A DNA stretch of 64,000 nucleotides from Bacillus rubiinfantis (GTDB lineage Bacteria > Bacillota > Bacilli > Bacillales > Cytobacillaceae): NCBI GenBank assembly GCA_000752035.1, contig CCFE01000011.1:64501-128500 (forward strand), written 5' to 3'. Made by a program: the position numbers and the translations under genes. Every line of letters begins with the position of its first letter. Position 1 is the stretch's first letter. Below the pieces are notes generated by a model. The model searched no databases. It was not told where the DNA came from and saw nothing but the letters and a program-made list of their open reading frames with translations. Shown here in pieces: positions 1 to 8,948 of this stretch.

Positions 1-1269
1 TTCCTTCAGCGTTTCCTTTTTTCGAACGCCAAAGAACTGTCCACTGTCAACAGCAACAATAGCTGGTCTTTCTTTAATAAACGGCGGATTAAAAACGATA
101 GTGTATGCCCCAACATTTTCAAACATAATGTAATCACCTCTTGCTGGCAGTTCACCATCCACACCATGTGCTAGGTAGTCCTTTTCCATACATGTATAGC
201 CTACGATGTGATACCCCGTCGCCTCCTTTCGGTTAGGCGATTGCTGAATTAGTTGCATCGGGAGATTTCGTTTATGCATGGTTGGTTTAATATTGTGGAC
301 ACTGCCATCAATTAACACAAAGAGTTGATTCTGAACCTTTTTAACCTCCAATACCTTCGCAGCAAATGAAAATACATTGGCAACCATGGAGATACCTGGT
401 TCTAGTATTAAATAAGGTTTCTGCTCATTATCACAAAACTCAGCATTCATAATTGAACACACTGCCTCAGCATAATCTGCAAAGCTAGGAGTTTGCAGTT
501 GCATAGAAGCAGGCAGTTCACCAAATATCCCGCCGCCAATGTCAATATACTCTAAGCCTTCACCAATATATTCTTTTGCCAAGCGGGATAATTTCTTCGT
601 AATGAGCTGATATGTTTCGACCTTTCTCTCCCTTGTCGAAAAATGCGCATGCAGTCCTGCAATCTGCACATTTGCCAGTTTGTTTAGCTCGGCAACCGCA
701 TACTGAAAATTCCCATTCTCCACACATAATCCGAACCGACTGATTTCATATCCTTCTTGAAGGATATTTTTCTCAGCGCCGCAAAGGTCAAAATTGACCC
801 TTAACCCTAGTTTTACTAGTTTATGATTATTTTTCAGGCAATATTTTTTGATATAATCAATTTCATATAACGAATCAATATTTAATAAGCTTCCATGCTC
901 CAAGGCTGTTTCGATGTCTTCCTCTGTCTTAACTGGTCCGTTAAAAATAATTTTCTCGGGTCTCACCCCAATCCTTAGGGCCAAGTCATATTCAAGTCTT
1001 GACACAACCTCCGCATATGCCCCTAGACGATCCAGCTCTTTGCATAAATACGGAACATAATTAGTTTTATAAGAATAACCAATGTTGAAATGGTCGTAAC
1101 GGCTCTTGAAAGCTTCATTGATTTTTTTATAGTTATTGCGTAATTTTTGCATATTTAACAAGTAAAAAGAAGAACCGAACTGTTTCTCCAGTTCGGCCAT
1201 TTTTTGATAGTCAAGTAAATATCGATCTGTATCGCTCATATCCGGAAATTTGGTTGTCTGTGCACGCAT
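1..1269 (-). CDS. PLP-dependent decarboxylase-like enzyme (fold type III, diaminopimelate/ornithine decarboxylase family), C-terminus cut by window edge
   Basis: The frame is open from an ATG at 1269 (AGGAGG 9 nt upstream) to the window edge, at least 423 residues. It reads as an alanine-racemase-like barrel followed by a beta domain. Visible landmarks are the PLP-lysine context GYSYKTN, SRFG, GLHAHFS, the glycine loop IGGGIFGE, EPGISMVA where LysA has EPGR, the Cys/Glu motif GYTCMEKD and the late GAYT. These fit the LysA/ODC superfamily, in which the lysine forms the Schiff base and the cysteine acts across the dimer. The gene is last in the visible EPS operon, just downstream of the beta-helix gene, so the substrate is more likely an amino acid or amine destined for the glycan than housekeeping lysine. 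The Arg of EPGR is replaced by Ile, so substrate specificity is open. Confidence 0.8.
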   Translation of the reverse strand, partial: MRAQTTKFPDMSDTDRYLLDYQKMAELEKQFGSSFYLLNMQKLRNNYKKINEAFKSRYDHFNIGYSYKTNYVPYLCKELDRLGAYAEVVSRLEYDLALRIGVRPEKIIFNGPVKTEEDIETALEHGSLLNIDSLYEIDYIKKYCLKNNHKLVKLGLRVNFDLCGAEKNILQEGYEISRFGLCVENGNFQYAVAELNKLANVQIAGLHAHFSTRERKVETYQLITKKLSRLAKEYIGEGLEYIDIGGGIFGELPASMQLQTPSFADYAEAVCSIMNAEFCDNEQKPYLILEPGISMVANVFSFAAKVLEVKKVQNQLFVLIDGSVHNIKPTMHKRNLPMQLIQQSPNRKEATGYHIVGYTCMEKDYLAHGVDGELPARGDYIMFENVGAYTIVFNPPFIKERPAIVAVDSGQFFGVRKKETLKE

Positions 1270-1299
1270 AGGCAAAATCCTCCTGCATTTTTACTAGCC

Positions 1300-3231
1300 T
1301 TAAGGCAGAATCGAATTATTTTTCACACCACTTTTCAACTTATCAGGAACGGTAATTTTATTCATCGCATTTTTTCTTAAGATATTATTGGCAATCAGCA
1401 CATTCCGAGCAGCTGTCGAATAACGCTGAATCTCAATCGCGGCCCCAGTTGTTGCTCCTCTGCCTGTGTAGCTTGTGTTTTCAATCGTATTTTCAGTAAT
1501 GGTCAGTCCGTTAAGAATTCCGGAGCCGTTGTCGTCTTGGAAAATCCCCTGCTTTCCTCCCGAAATATGGTTTCCGGTAATTGTAATAGCCGACATGCTC
1601 GTGTCTTTATCAAGCCAAATATAAACCCCTGAACCATTAGTAATCATATTATTTTTCATGATGGCTTTTTGCACCTCGCCAGTTAGAAACAGCGCAAAAC
1701 CAGTGATGCTGCTAAACTGATTATCAGAAATCGTGAGCGCTTCAATGTTATTTTGTGAGTAACTTGTGGTCTCAATGCCATAACGATAATTTTGAAAGTG
1801 GTTATTTACTATTGAAACTTCTTTTATACCTTCAGAGGCAATGAGATTGACACCAATCCCATTCCCCGATCCCGTGAAGATATTTTGCTTAATCAGCGTA
1901 TTTTGGGAACCTTCCTCTATCTCGACACCGTTGAGTGAGGAATGGATTTTGTTAGCAATAATTGTAGCCCCTTCGGAAAACAGTTTGTCATTACTAACGC
2001 CTTTCAGATAAACTCCGGTTTTTGCCTTAATTTCATTGTTGCTGATTGTAGCATTGCGATTCTTCCGCCAAAGCAATATCTCGGATACAGTAAGGACATT
2101 ATCATGAATACTAATCCCCATTGTGTCTTCAATCAGTAATTTGCCTGCTGGAGCATTGATAGTATTTTGGTAAAATTCAATTCCATGAAAAAAGTATCCT
2201 GATGTTGTGTCGGCAGCCAACGCCGAATCAGAGCCTGCCAAGAGCCCACAATACCCGGTGGAATTAGTTGTAATCGTATTGCCAAAGATCTTCGCATCAT
2301 AAAACTGCATTTTTTCCCATGGTTCAAAATGGATGCCAGGTCTTCCTGTTTTTGAAGAAATCGTATTATTCATGATTCTAAGATGATTTACTTGTTCAAT
2401 GACAATTTGCGAACGCTGATTTTCTTGGACAATATTATTGGCGATGACGATATAATTGCTTGTCTTTGTCGACCCTGAGATTGAAATGCCATCTCCGACT
2501 GCATTCATTAACTTATTATTTTCGATGACGATGTTATTCTTATCGAATACAAAAATACAGTGCATATGTTCACTGCCGTTTGGATGATGTTGATAATTGC
2601 CATCACAAGTAATTTGCTGGATTTTCGTATTATGATCCATTTCAATCAAGCGGGTTTGTCCATTTCGTGCCTTATCTGAAAGCTTCAATATCACATTATC
2701 ACGATTCTCTCCCAGAAGATTGACATGTTCCTTTAACTTAATCGGCTGCAATATATAGATGCCTGATGGTATATAAACCTCGCCGCCACCGTTTTTGCTC
2801 AACTGGTCGATAGCCTTTTGGAAGGCAGCTGTATCATCATGAATACCGTCCCCAACAGCCCCAACACTTTTTACATTAACGCGCGGAAACTGTTCTTGCA
2901 CCACTACCGTAAGCTTTTTTGTCCAAGAACCATAATTTACAGTAATTGTTGTGGTGCCCGGTTTTTTCCCCATCACATTTCCTGAAGAATCCACCTCAGC
3001 AATAATTGGATTGGCGGACTTAAATTGACTATCCTTATTAACGTTAATCTTATCGCCATTTGAATAATGGGCAATTGCAAAAATGTGCTGGTTATCCTTG
3101 ACTTTAAGCTTAACATTTGTAGTATTAACCGTTAACGACAAGAGATTAACCTCCGTCTCCTCTTGAGTTTGCCATACAGAATGGCTGTAATATAGTATGA
3201 CGGTTAACAAAATGATGATAAAAAAAAACAT
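1300..3231 (-). CDS. Membrane-anchored Big_2-like plus right-handed parallel beta-helix (pectate-lyase-3 type) protein of the EPS operon
   Basis: The protein has a hydrophobic N-terminal segment (residues 2-20, signal anchor), an Ig-like Big_2-type region (about 35-112, ending in LTVVVQ) and then the pectate-lyase-3 opening VGAVGDGIHDDTAAFQKAI (about 123-141). A long series of PbH1 coils rich in N-N-x-I turns follows. Such proteins bind, cleave or epimerise extracellular polysaccharides; the substrate here is unknown. The ATG at 3231 has no well-placed ribosome site. An ATG at 3266 overlaps the upstream stop codon and has AGGTG 4 nt before it, but is out of frame because of a nine-T run (3220-3228). 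One extra T would give an N-terminus with several lysines before the membrane helix, so the true start may be 3266. Confidence 0.82.
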   Translation of the reverse strand: MFFFIIILLTVILYYSHSVWQTQEETEVNLLSLTVNTTNVKLKVKDNQHIFAIAHYSNGDKINVNKDSQFKSANPIIAEVDSSGNVMGKKPGTTTITVNYGSWTKKLTVVVQEQFPRVNVKSVGAVGDGIHDDTAAFQKAIDQLSKNGGGEVYIPSGIYILQPIKLKEHVNLLGENRDNVILKLSDKARNGQTRLIEMDHNTKIQQITCDGNYQHHPNGSEHMHCIFVFDKNNIVIENNKLMNAVGDGISISGSTKTSNYIVIANNIVQENQRSQIVIEQVNHLRIMNNTISSKTGRPGIHFEPWEKMQFYDAKIFGNTITTNSTGYCGLLAGSDSALAADTTSGYFFHGIEFYQNTINAPAGKLLIEDTMGISIHDNVLTVSEILLWRKNRNATISNNEIKAKTGVYLKGVSNDKLFSEGATIIANKIHSSLNGVEIEEGSQNTLIKQNIFTGSGNGIGVNLIASEGIKEVSIVNNHFQNYRYGIETTSYSQNNIEALTISDNQFSSITGFALFLTGEVQKAIMKNNMITNGSGVYIWLDKDTSMSAITITGNHISGGKQGIFQDDNGSGILNGLTITENTIENTSYTGRGATTGAAIEIQRYSTAARNVLIANNILRKNAMNKITVPDKLKSGVKNNSILP

Positions 3232-3259
3232 ATAAATGTGTTCTTACCCTTCAATAGTT

Positions 3260-4198
3260 TCAACATTTTACACCTATTTCTGCTAGTTCAAGCTTACTAG
3301 TAGATTTCAGACTTGTAGTCTCTGCAAAATACTGAATAACAGCATAATCTTCAAGCTCATCAAATTTTCTCGCAAAAAATTGGTTTGATTTTTTTATATT
3401 GCTAATATCATGTTTGGTTAAAATTTGCGGCGAGTTCCTTTCGCTCACTGTCTCTCCCCATTTTAAAAAATACAAATTATTATTTACGACCGTCTCCTTA
3501 TAAGGCGAATTCATAATCAATGTCTGAAAGAAACTCTCATCCGGAACTAGTGTATTTGTAAAGTATTGATAATACCAAGTATTTTCATTTAAAAAGTTGA
3601 TGATGTATCGCGCCGTTTCTAGAGGGATGGTAAACCATTGGGAACCTTTATAAAATGAATAATTACTTGGCCATTGATGGAAATTCGGAAACAGATTTAT
3701 TCCCTTTCGATAGAGACTAATTAATAATCTTCGAAACAATCTAAAAGGGTGCAATGTCGTATATCTCCGTCTGGCAAATTTCAGCCAATTTATTTTCATC
3801 AAGCCTAGTTCATTCCTTCTCAACAATCGATAGGTCATAAATACCTTTCCCTGATTGCATTGCAAAAATGTTTTGAAGCTGCTATTAACTAATAAATCCT
3901 GACCGCTTCGTAAACAGACAAAGTCATATAGTTTATTAGTGGCAAGGACTTCCTGTAATAATAAGATGGTTACATCAACTTGGCTAATATCCCCCCACTC
4001 ACACTCGATAGACTCTTGTAAAATTGTTACATTCGGATGAGAAATAATTTCCTTCTTTAGCGCTGGGTCACATTTTCTATCAATATGCACAAATACATCC
4101 GCCTGGTCTTCAGCTATTAGCTGCTTAATGAACAAATTTACTTGATTAGGATTTTGGTGAATTTGCAATAGGAATGCAGTGCGCGGAGTTGAGCCCAT
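3260..4198 (-). CDS. GT14-type beta-1,6-N-acetylglucosaminyltransferase (Core-2/I-branching family)
   Basis: A 312-residue protein that matches the bacterial Branch/GT14 family. It has an N-terminal strand followed by VFVHIDRK (about 35-42), the LRSGQDLLV segment near residue 100, GSQWFTI in the middle and PDESFFQTL in the acceptor region. Family members transfer GlcNAc or another sugar from a nucleotide donor onto a glycan. No signal peptide or membrane helix is seen, so it should act on the cytoplasmic face. It lies 3 nt after the GT2 gene and its stop overlaps the best start of the beta-helix gene. Linkage and donor cannot be read from the sequence. Confidence 0.85.
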   Translation of the reverse strand: MGSTPRTAFLLQIHQNPNQVNLFIKQLIAEDQADVFVHIDRKCDPALKKEIISHPNVTILQESIECEWGDISQVDVTILLLQEVLATNKLYDFVCLRSGQDLLVNSSFKTFLQCNQGKVFMTYRLLRRNELGLMKINWLKFARRRYTTLHPFRLFRRLLISLYRKGINLFPNFHQWPSNYSFYKGSQWFTIPLETARYIINFLNENTWYYQYFTNTLVPDESFFQTLIMNSPYKETVVNNNLYFLKWGETVSERNSPQILTKHDISNIKKSNQFFARKFDELEDYAVIQYFAETTSLKSTSKLELAEIGVKC

Positions 4199-4201
4199 TA
4201 T

Positions 4202-5065
4202 CTATTCCCCTTCATTTAAAAATGTTTCTTCTTTATATGCAGGGCTTTTATTTGCCCCAATACTACGTCTCTTTGCCTGCCAAATATGATATTTTCGCAA
4301 GCTTTTCTTTGGAATCAATAAAACTATTAATGGTTTGAAGGCCAGAAGCCTTTTTACATATGGAATATTTAGCACCTTACAGGCATCGAGCCTTGCCTTC
4401 GTTTCCGTTAATCTAAAGCTGCGGCTTTTTCGCTTGTAAGAATCTTGATCCTCGCGAAAATAAAGCAATGGCTCTTGAATATTGTGAAGAATAAACCCTT
4501 TTTCATAAAATTTCAGCCATAAGTCGTAATCTTCCAGACGTTTTCTCGTCATGTTATTATCGGAATATCCGCCCACTGCTAGTAAGCTTTCTGCCTTCAT
4601 GATGACTGTGGGGTGAATAAACGGAGAATCGGTAATCATGATGCTTTTATTAGGCTTCGTTAGGACTTGTCTAACTCCCCACACACCATCATGGTCAAAT
4701 AAATAGGCACTTGATCCACAAGCATCGCAATCATTCTCCCTCATATACTTTACTTGTTTTTCAATCCTGTCATTCGTCATAATGTCATCTCCATCATGGC
4801 GCATAATAAACTCACCTGAGCAATGACGCAGACAGTAATTTAATGTTTTAGCAAGCCCCACATTATCGGGATTTCTGATCAGTCTTATTCTGCTGTCCTT
4901 CTTGGCATATTCCCCGGCTATTGTATAGGTGTCATCACTAGACCCGTCATCACACATAACCAATTCCCAGTTTTGATAAGATTGCTTCAGAATTGAATCA
5001 AGTGAGTCTGCTAATGTTTGCTCACAATTATAAATTCCCATGATAATCGAGACCTTTTTATCCAA
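4202..5065 (-). CDS. Glycosyltransferase family 2 (GT-A fold)
   Basis: A 287-residue GT2 enzyme. The nucleotide-binding opening VSIIMGIYN lies at residues 5-13, the CDDGSSDDT motif at about 38-46 and the metal-binding HDGDD near 90. The later RLEDYDLWLKF segment matches the ED(Y/W)xLW acceptor/base motif of GT2 proteins. It probably adds one sugar to the lipid-linked EPS repeat unit in the cytoplasm. It is followed 3 nt later by the GT14 gene and preceded by the GT4 gene, all in one direction. Sugar specificity cannot be assigned. Confidence 0.88.
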   Translation of the reverse strand: MDKKVSIIMGIYNCEQTLADSLDSILKQSYQNWELVMCDDGSSDDTYTIAGEYAKKDSRIRLIRNPDNVGLAKTLNYCLRHCSGEFIMRHDGDDIMTNDRIEKQVKYMRENDCDACGSSAYLFDHDGVWGVRQVLTKPNKSIMITDSPFIHPTVIMKAESLLAVGGYSDNNMTRKRLEDYDLWLKFYEKGFILHNIQEPLLYFREDQDSYKRKSRSFRLTETKARLDACKVLNIPYVKRLLAFKPLIVLLIPKKSLRKYHIWQAKRRSIGANKSPAYKEETFLNEGE

Positions 5066-5106
5066 TTGATCACCTCATAATTACACGAATTTCCCCAAGT
5101 CATAGA

Positions 5107-6237
5107 TTAATAGCTAGAAGTTTGTTTGCTATAAACGACTTTCATATCCTTAATAACATTTTCTAGTGAATATTGTTGGATCAAGCTCCTGCTATTGTCT
5201 GAAAATTGCTGTCTTAGTTCCTCTGCCCGGTATAAGTCTAAGATTGCTTGGGCACAGCCATTTACATCGTTGATTCCAATTACAATGCCATTTTCCCCAT
5301 CCTTTACAAGATCGCGGTTGCCGCGGCAGTCCGTTACTATTAGCGGTATCCCCGTTGCCATAGCTTCCATAACATTAACTGGCAATCCCTCTTGCCTCGA
5401 TGTGGAAATAGCAACATCTGACATGGTTAACAATTGGTCAATATCATCTCGATAACCTAAGAAGAAGACATTTTCTTCAAGCCTTAATTCCGTTACCTGC
5501 TTTTGATAAGCTTGTAACATGTCTCCGTCCCCTGCAAGCAATAGCTTAATATTGACCACCTCTTCCTTCACCATGCTTACTGCCTTAATTAATAAATCCT
5601 GCTGCTTCCGGTAACATAGTTCCGCCACATAAATTACAATAAAATCATCCTTGGAAAAGTGATGTTTTTCCCGTAAATCTGCCTTTTCCTCTGCTGTTTT
5701 CGGTGAAAATTTTGCTAAATCAAGACCCACGCCATGAATCTTATAAATAGACGCCTCACTTCGTATTTTCAATCTTTTCGCAGCATGATAATCTTCATCG
5801 TTCATGGTTATGACGCCATCAGTCCATTTAGCTGCCAATTTTTCAAGCGGATAATAGATCATCCAGTTTCGCTTTGGCGCCCCATTAAAAAAGTGAAATC
5901 CGTGGGCAGTATACAAAACTTTTACATTTAAGCCGCGGCAGGCTAATCTCGTTATAAAGGAAGCCACAGGAGTATGCACATGGACCAGTTCATACCCTTC
6001 CTCTAGTAAGATGTTTTTAATTTCACGATAGGCACGTACATTATCTTTACTTAATGGATTTCGTTGAAAGTCAACTTGATGGATTGTACAACGTAGCTCG
6101 GTTAATTCACGGTCAACTTCTTGAATGATGTTAAAGGCTACACCCACTTCATGTCCCATCTTAATAAGAAACCTGATATGTGGAATTAAAAATGAATTAA
6201 CCGTATCAGATATCGTGGTAACATATAATATTTTCAT
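5107..6237 (-). CDS. Glycosyltransferase family 4, EpsD-like
   Basis: A 376-residue GT-B enzyme. The N-terminal half has VHVHTPVASFITRL and the YTAHGFHFFNGAPKRNW stretch typical of EpsD/CapM-like enzymes. The C-terminal half has EGLPVNVMEAMATGIPLI, the E-x7-E-like nucleotide-sugar site of GT4 retaining enzymes, and a GNRDLVKDGENG loop. It likely transfers a HexNAc or hexose early in repeat-unit assembly at the inner membrane. A strong hairpin separates it from the upstream flippase gene, so expression of this half of the operon may be tuned separately. Confidence 0.88.
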   Translation of the reverse strand: MKILYVTTISDTVNSFLIPHIRFLIKMGHEVGVAFNIIQEVDRELTELRCTIHQVDFQRNPLSKDNVRAYREIKNILLEEGYELVHVHTPVASFITRLACRGLNVKVLYTAHGFHFFNGAPKRNWMIYYPLEKLAAKWTDGVITMNDEDYHAAKRLKIRSEASIYKIHGVGLDLAKFSPKTAEEKADLREKHHFSKDDFIVIYVAELCYRKQQDLLIKAVSMVKEEVVNIKLLLAGDGDMLQAYQKQVTELRLEENVFFLGYRDDIDQLLTMSDVAISTSRQEGLPVNVMEAMATGIPLIVTDCRGNRDLVKDGENGIVIGINDVNGCAQAILDLYRAEELRQQFSDNSRSLIQQYSLENVIKDMKVVYSKQTSSY

Positions 6238-6265
6238 AGCAAAACCATCCCTTTACGTCAGCAAC

Positions 6266-6304
6266 AAATAAGGACCTTCCCTAAAACTGGGAAGATCCTT
6301 ATTT
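6266..6304 (-). terminator. Hairpin inside the EPS operon, between the flippase and GT4 genes
   Basis: AAATAAGGA-c-CTTCCC pairs with GGGAAG-a-TCCTTATTT across a 7-nt loop, giving 15 pairs with one mismatch. On the minus strand it is followed by only a short T-rich stretch (TTATTTGTTG). It could be a partial terminator, a processing site or an mRNA stabiliser dividing the operon. Confidence 0.6.
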
Positions 6305-6315
6305 GCTATTAAAGT

Positions 6316-7854
6316 TTACGAAACCTTTTTCACATTAACGAAAAATCTCATACGACTCTTTACTTTTTCAATGATAAAATACACTTCTTCAATTTTCAGA
6401 AAAGCAATAATGATGAAATATAAAACAATTCCCAGTAAGATTGATGAAAGCAACGAAAAGGTCAAACCAATTAACGGCAGAAGAAAGCTGTAACAGAGTC
6501 TGCTGGCTACTCCCATTACAAATAGGGAAACCCCGATTTTCATTATGAAGGATGTTAAATGGGTCATTCCAAAATCACCAATTCTTTTTCTTAGTTGAAT
6601 AAGTAATAGCACTGAGCAGATAACCATTGATATACTGGTTGCCAGTGCGAGGCCCCCAATTCCCATATAGCTTGACAAGATAAAATTTAGGATAATGTTA
6701 AAAACGAGCGCAATCGTAGCGTTCACCATCGGTGTTTTCGTATCCTGCAATGAATAAAACACATTAGACAGCATCTCTCTCAGGCTTAAACTGACAAGAC
6801 CAATTGAGTAATAAAATAAGGCACTAGCCGTCATGGTTATCGCTGATTCGTCAAATTCCCCACGGCCAAATAACAGTTCAACGATAGGCTGTGAGAAAAG
6901 CATATATCCAACTGTTGCTGGCAGAACAAGGAGCATAATCAAACGGATTCCTTGAGCTAGGTATTTTTTCATCTCCGCGAAATTATTGACGACAGCCATC
7001 CGTGAAATTTTCGGATATAACACGGTGGTAATCGAGGATGCGATTACTCCTAATACGACCAAATAAATGGTATTTGCATAATTCAATGCAGATATACCGC
7101 CAACAGTAATATACGAGGCTATCGTTCGGTCAACTAGAATATTAATCTGGGCAATCGATGAGCCAATAATTGCAGGTAAAGCAATAATTATCATTTTTTT
7201 AAGATTAGCTTCGTGCAAATCAAGTCTTGGTTTATATCGATAATTTTTTTTATACGCATACCAAGCTAATAAGAAAAATTGTGACGCAGCAGCGATGACG
7301 CTGCCTGTCGCCAGCACATAATTATTTGTTTGCGCCGCTAAAAAAAACGATCCAACTGCAATAATATTTGCCGGAATCCCCATGATTGCCGGGATGAGAA
7401 ATACTTCTTTACTTTGCAAAAATGCCGTAAACACATAAATTATTCCGGTAAAAAAAATACCGAATAAAGAAATCCTTGTGAAATTAATCGCTACGTCTAA
7501 TGTATTTCCGGTAAATCCGGAAGCAAAAATCTTTACAATCTCTTCAGTAAATAGCCAACCAACAGTAAAAATTAGACAACAAAGCAGTAAAACAAAATTC
7601 AATAAATTATTAGTGTAAAGATTTGCTGAGTCTATCCCTTCTTCACTCTCAATCCGCGAATACATCGGGATGAAACCTGTTGATACCCCCTTGCCTATCA
7701 TCGCGAGAATGACAGTCGGAATCGTTAACGAAATTAAATAGATATCGCTTATTGCCGAGGCACCATAGAAAAAGGACAAAACAATATCTCTAATAAATCC
7801 TAGTATCTTGGAAATAAAGGTGAAAAACATTAGGGCAATAACCGTTTTTTTCAT
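6316..7854 (-). CDS. MurJ/MviN-type lipid-linked oligosaccharide flippase
   Basis: A 512-residue polytopic membrane protein with about 14 hydrophobic segments and the MviN/MurJ opening FISKILGFIRDIVLSFFYG. PTVILAMIGKGVSTGFIPMY, a GVIASSITTVLYPKIS segment and an LLFGRGEFD loop follow, all family hallmarks of MOP-superfamily lipid II flippases. Its location among glycosyltransferases and a polymerase suggests it exports the undecaprenyl-linked EPS repeat in place of a Wzx protein. The start codon overlaps the stop of the upstream kinase-like gene (ATGA), so the two are translationally coupled. Confidence 0.88.
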   Translation of the reverse strand: MKKTVIALMFFTFISKILGFIRDIVLSFFYGASAISDIYLISLTIPTVILAMIGKGVSTGFIPMYSRIESEEGIDSANLYTNNLLNFVLLLCCLIFTVGWLFTEEIVKIFASGFTGNTLDVAINFTRISLFGIFFTGIIYVFTAFLQSKEVFLIPAIMGIPANIIAVGSFFLAAQTNNYVLATGSVIAAASQFFLLAWYAYKKNYRYKPRLDLHEANLKKMIIIALPAIIGSSIAQINILVDRTIASYITVGGISALNYANTIYLVVLGVIASSITTVLYPKISRMAVVNNFAEMKKYLAQGIRLIMLLVLPATVGYMLFSQPIVELLFGRGEFDESAITMTASALFYYSIGLVSLSLREMLSNVFYSLQDTKTPMVNATIALVFNIILNFILSSYMGIGGLALATSISMVICSVLLLIQLRKRIGDFGMTHLTSFIMKIGVSLFVMGVASRLCYSFLLPLIGLTFSLLSSILLGIVLYFIIIAFLKIEEVYFIIEKVKSRMRFFVNVKKVS

Positions 7855-8948
7855 GTTTCATCTGCTAATTTACCGTTCACCCTCTTTAGTAATTTTTTGT
7901 ATTTTTCAAGGTAAATTAGTTTGTCCTTTCTATCAAAATGACTCCCTCTAACGTGTAAGAAATGTACAAAATATAACATAAAATAATCCAGCCGCCGCTC
8001 AGTGTAGAAGCGCAGATTAAAAATCAAAAACAATTCAGAAAATTGTTCATCATAATCCCCATTCAAATATTGGTCAAAATAAACATAATTATTATTCATA
8101 TAAATCTCGATCCACATCATATTAAGTAAATCATAAAAGAATAATAATTCGCTTGAGTATTCCCAATCGATATAATAGATACTGCGATGAACTTGTTCTT
8201 CAAGTAATAGATTACCTGTCCAGAGATCGCCATGTAATAATACATAAGGGAATTCCTGCTGTGCTATTTCCTCATCGATATCAAAGCTGAACGCGTCGGT
8301 GTCACCTAACGATTCCTTACATATAATCGCTCGTTTCTGTAATGAAAATTGTCCATTTTGTTTGCATGCTTTGAAATACTCAATATAATGTCCAAAAACA
8401 CCCTTTATAACGAACTCGTAGTCATGATTCGTCCATTGGTCTAGACTTTTGAAGCGGATTAATTCCTCCATAATGAAAAGTTTCTGATCACTTTTCCAAA
8501 TAATCTGCGGTATAGGAAAATACTCATTAAAGTAATTTAAGTTGGTTAACACAGACTGATAATCTTCGTTTCGAGTAAAGATTGACAATATCTTATTACG
8601 TGTTAAATCAAATATTTTCGTATCATTGTAACTATTTGTGCTTCTAACCGGCAGATAGACAGTTCCAGAGAAATCTTCAATGACTGATTGCTGCTTTGGA
8701 ACAACTAACTTTTTTCGAAAAACAAACATTTTCAATAACACAATAAAAAATCTAATGTATGCTTTACTGTATTTGTCCTGTTTTATCATTTCATTAATCG
8801 TATTTTCCGTCCATTGATCGTTTCTCATCATAAATTTGACTGATCGATCAAAAGTATAGGTGCCAGGACACATCAACTTCGCATTACTTAAAAAACTATT
8901 CTCCATCCGCTTTTTCTCATGGATAAAATCTCGAATTTCTCTTATCAT
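7851..8948 (-). CDS. APH/choline-kinase-fold phosphotransferase of the EPS operon
   Basis: This 365-residue protein carries the phosphotransferase catalytic motif LHGDLWTGNLLL (HGDxxxxN) and the metal-binding IDWEYS, followed by FFYDLLNMMW. This is the arrangement of aminoglycoside, choline and homoserine kinases. A role in phosphorylating a sugar or an alcohol substituent of the glycan is inferred from the operon only; resistance is unlikely. I chose the ATG at 8948, which has GGTGG about 5 nt upstream. An in-frame ATG at 8981 has no visible ribosome site. The gene overlaps the end of the polymerase gene by 32 nt and the flippase start by 4 nt. The N-terminal 150 residues are less conserved. 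Confidence 0.75.
   Translation of the reverse strand: MIREIRDFIHEKKRMENSFLSNAKLMCPGTYTFDRSVKFMMRNDQWTENTINEMIKQDKYSKAYIRFFIVLLKMFVFRKKLVVPKQQSVIEDFSGTVYLPVRSTNSYNDTKIFDLTRNKILSIFTRNEDYQSVLTNLNYFNEYFPIPQIIWKSDQKLFIMEELIRFKSLDQWTNHDYEFVIKGVFGHYIEYFKACKQNGQFSLQKRAIICKESLGDTDAFSFDIDEEIAQQEFPYVLLHGDLWTGNLLLEEQVHRSIYYIDWEYSSELLFFYDLLNMMWIEIYMNNNYVYFDQYLNGDYDEQFSELFLIFNLRFYTERRLDYFMLYFVHFLHVRGSHFDRKDKLIYLEKYKKLLKRVNGKLADET

Noticed and set aside
7851..8948. Antibiotic resistance kinase
   Set aside because: The fold fits, but the gene is translationally coupled to EPS polymerase and flippase genes, and similar kinases modify sugars and alcohols.
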